Origin: Cranoglanis bouderius
Lineage: Eukaryota > Chordata > Actinopteri > Siluriformes > Cranoglanididae
Length of the DNA: 64,000 nt
Direction: 5' to 3'
NCBI GenBank assembly: GCA_023630585.1
Contig: CM042546.1
Location: 21,612,810 to 21,676,809, forward strand
Below the pieces are notes generated by a model. The model saw only the letters and a list, made by a program, of their open reading frames with translations, searched no databases and was not told the origin of the DNA. This document shows, piece after piece, positions 63,825-64,000 of the stretch (positions are counted from its first letter, which is position 1; every line of letters starts with the position of its first letter). Both the position numbers and the translations under genes were made by a program.

Positions 63825-63981
63825 GGATTAACAGATGAAAAGCACGACTCGCAGTGTCATTTCTCCGCAGTGTGGGGACGAAACTCACATTTTTCTTCTT
63901 CTTCCTCTTTCTTTTCTTCTTCTTCCTCTTTTCGTCCTCGCTGTCTGAGGAGGAACAGTCGGACGAGGACGAGGACGAGTC
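62660..63981 (-). CDS. Ser/Lys-rich protein, last four coding exons (5' part beyond the window)
   Basis: Minus-strand exons: 63981-63889, 63782-63675, 63222-63160 and 62905-62660. All are phase 0 with GT-AG borders (acceptors TTTCACTCAG, TGTGTTACAG, TCTGCGCCAG and CGACTGCGCAG; donors GTGAGT, GTAATT and GTAAAG). They encode 31, 36, 21 and 81 residues plus the TGA at 62660-62662. Exon by exon: a DSSSSSSDCSSSDSEDE run then a Lys/Arg block; AISSSSSSDSEEERKR then another Lys block; GSSSPSPHVDDENKEKKKDS; and an acidic/Gly-rich tail (DAAGGGEDGERYDTFPDD ... SRVTWRGGALGYRSHLD) ending MLNENES. Alternating phospho-acceptor/acidic and basic blocks suggest a nuclear, RNA- or chromatin-associated protein. 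I do not recognise the family. The last exon's acceptor is pyrimidine-poor, making it the least certain. Confidence 0.65.
63789..63820. repeat. (CAA)n repeat beside a splice acceptor
   Basis: Ten to eleven CAA units. On the minus strand they form a (TTG)n tract directly upstream of the TGTGTTACAG acceptor, in place of a usual pyrimidine tract. Confidence 0.9.
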
Positions 63982-64000
63982 CTGAGTGAAAGAAATTGTT

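Overview
This window looks like an AT-rich, repeat-dense intergenic stretch of a teleost fish nuclear chromosome. Tc1-like transposons of types common in fish, L1-Tx1-clade LINE fragments, tRNA-headed SINEs, long (CA)n/(TA)n/(GA)n microsatellites and spliced exons with GT-AG borders all point to a ray-finned fish. The repeat mix is reminiscent of a catfish or other ostariophysan, but the species is an inference. No bacterial-type gene, CRISPR array, rRNA or genuine tRNA gene was seen.

Layout. 0-26 kb has no convincing coding exon. It holds a deleted Tc1 element, degenerate tandem repeats (3.9-6.2 kb with an inverted segment, 10.2-10.7 kb, 14.5-15.3 kb, 18.1-18.7 kb, 21.6-22.1 kb), scattered copies of one palindromic MITE-like family, and a few microsatellite-free islands rich in homeobox, octamer and forkhead-type motifs that could be conserved non-coding elements. 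26.8-29.3 kb is a 2.5-kb array of a G/T-rich 17-bp minisatellite with higher-order structure. 30.2-31.2 kb is CA-rich simple sequence. 32.0-33.3 kb is a Tc1 derivative with two inverted 5' ends. 37.3-38.7 kb is a SINE split by a DNA transposon. 39.8-40.3 kb is CpG-rich and promoter-like.

42.1-51.0 kb is a head-to-tail cluster of three decayed L1-Tx1-type LINEs, all on the minus strand. They are separated by the same composite (GA)n repeat and broken by a SINE, a MITE, half a Tc1 element and a scrap of another LINE.

53.8-64.0 kb contains the only two gene models I can support, both on the minus strand. The first is a compact three-exon gene for a 91-residue Lys/His/Ser/Asp-rich protein, with start, stop and both introns visible. 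The second is the last four coding exons of a Ser/Lys-rich gene that continues past the right edge. The first gene's second intron carries a 19-bp minisatellite whose every unit resembles a 3' splice site on the gene's own strand. The two genes share a basic/serine-rich composition and orientation. A functional relationship is possible but not shown.
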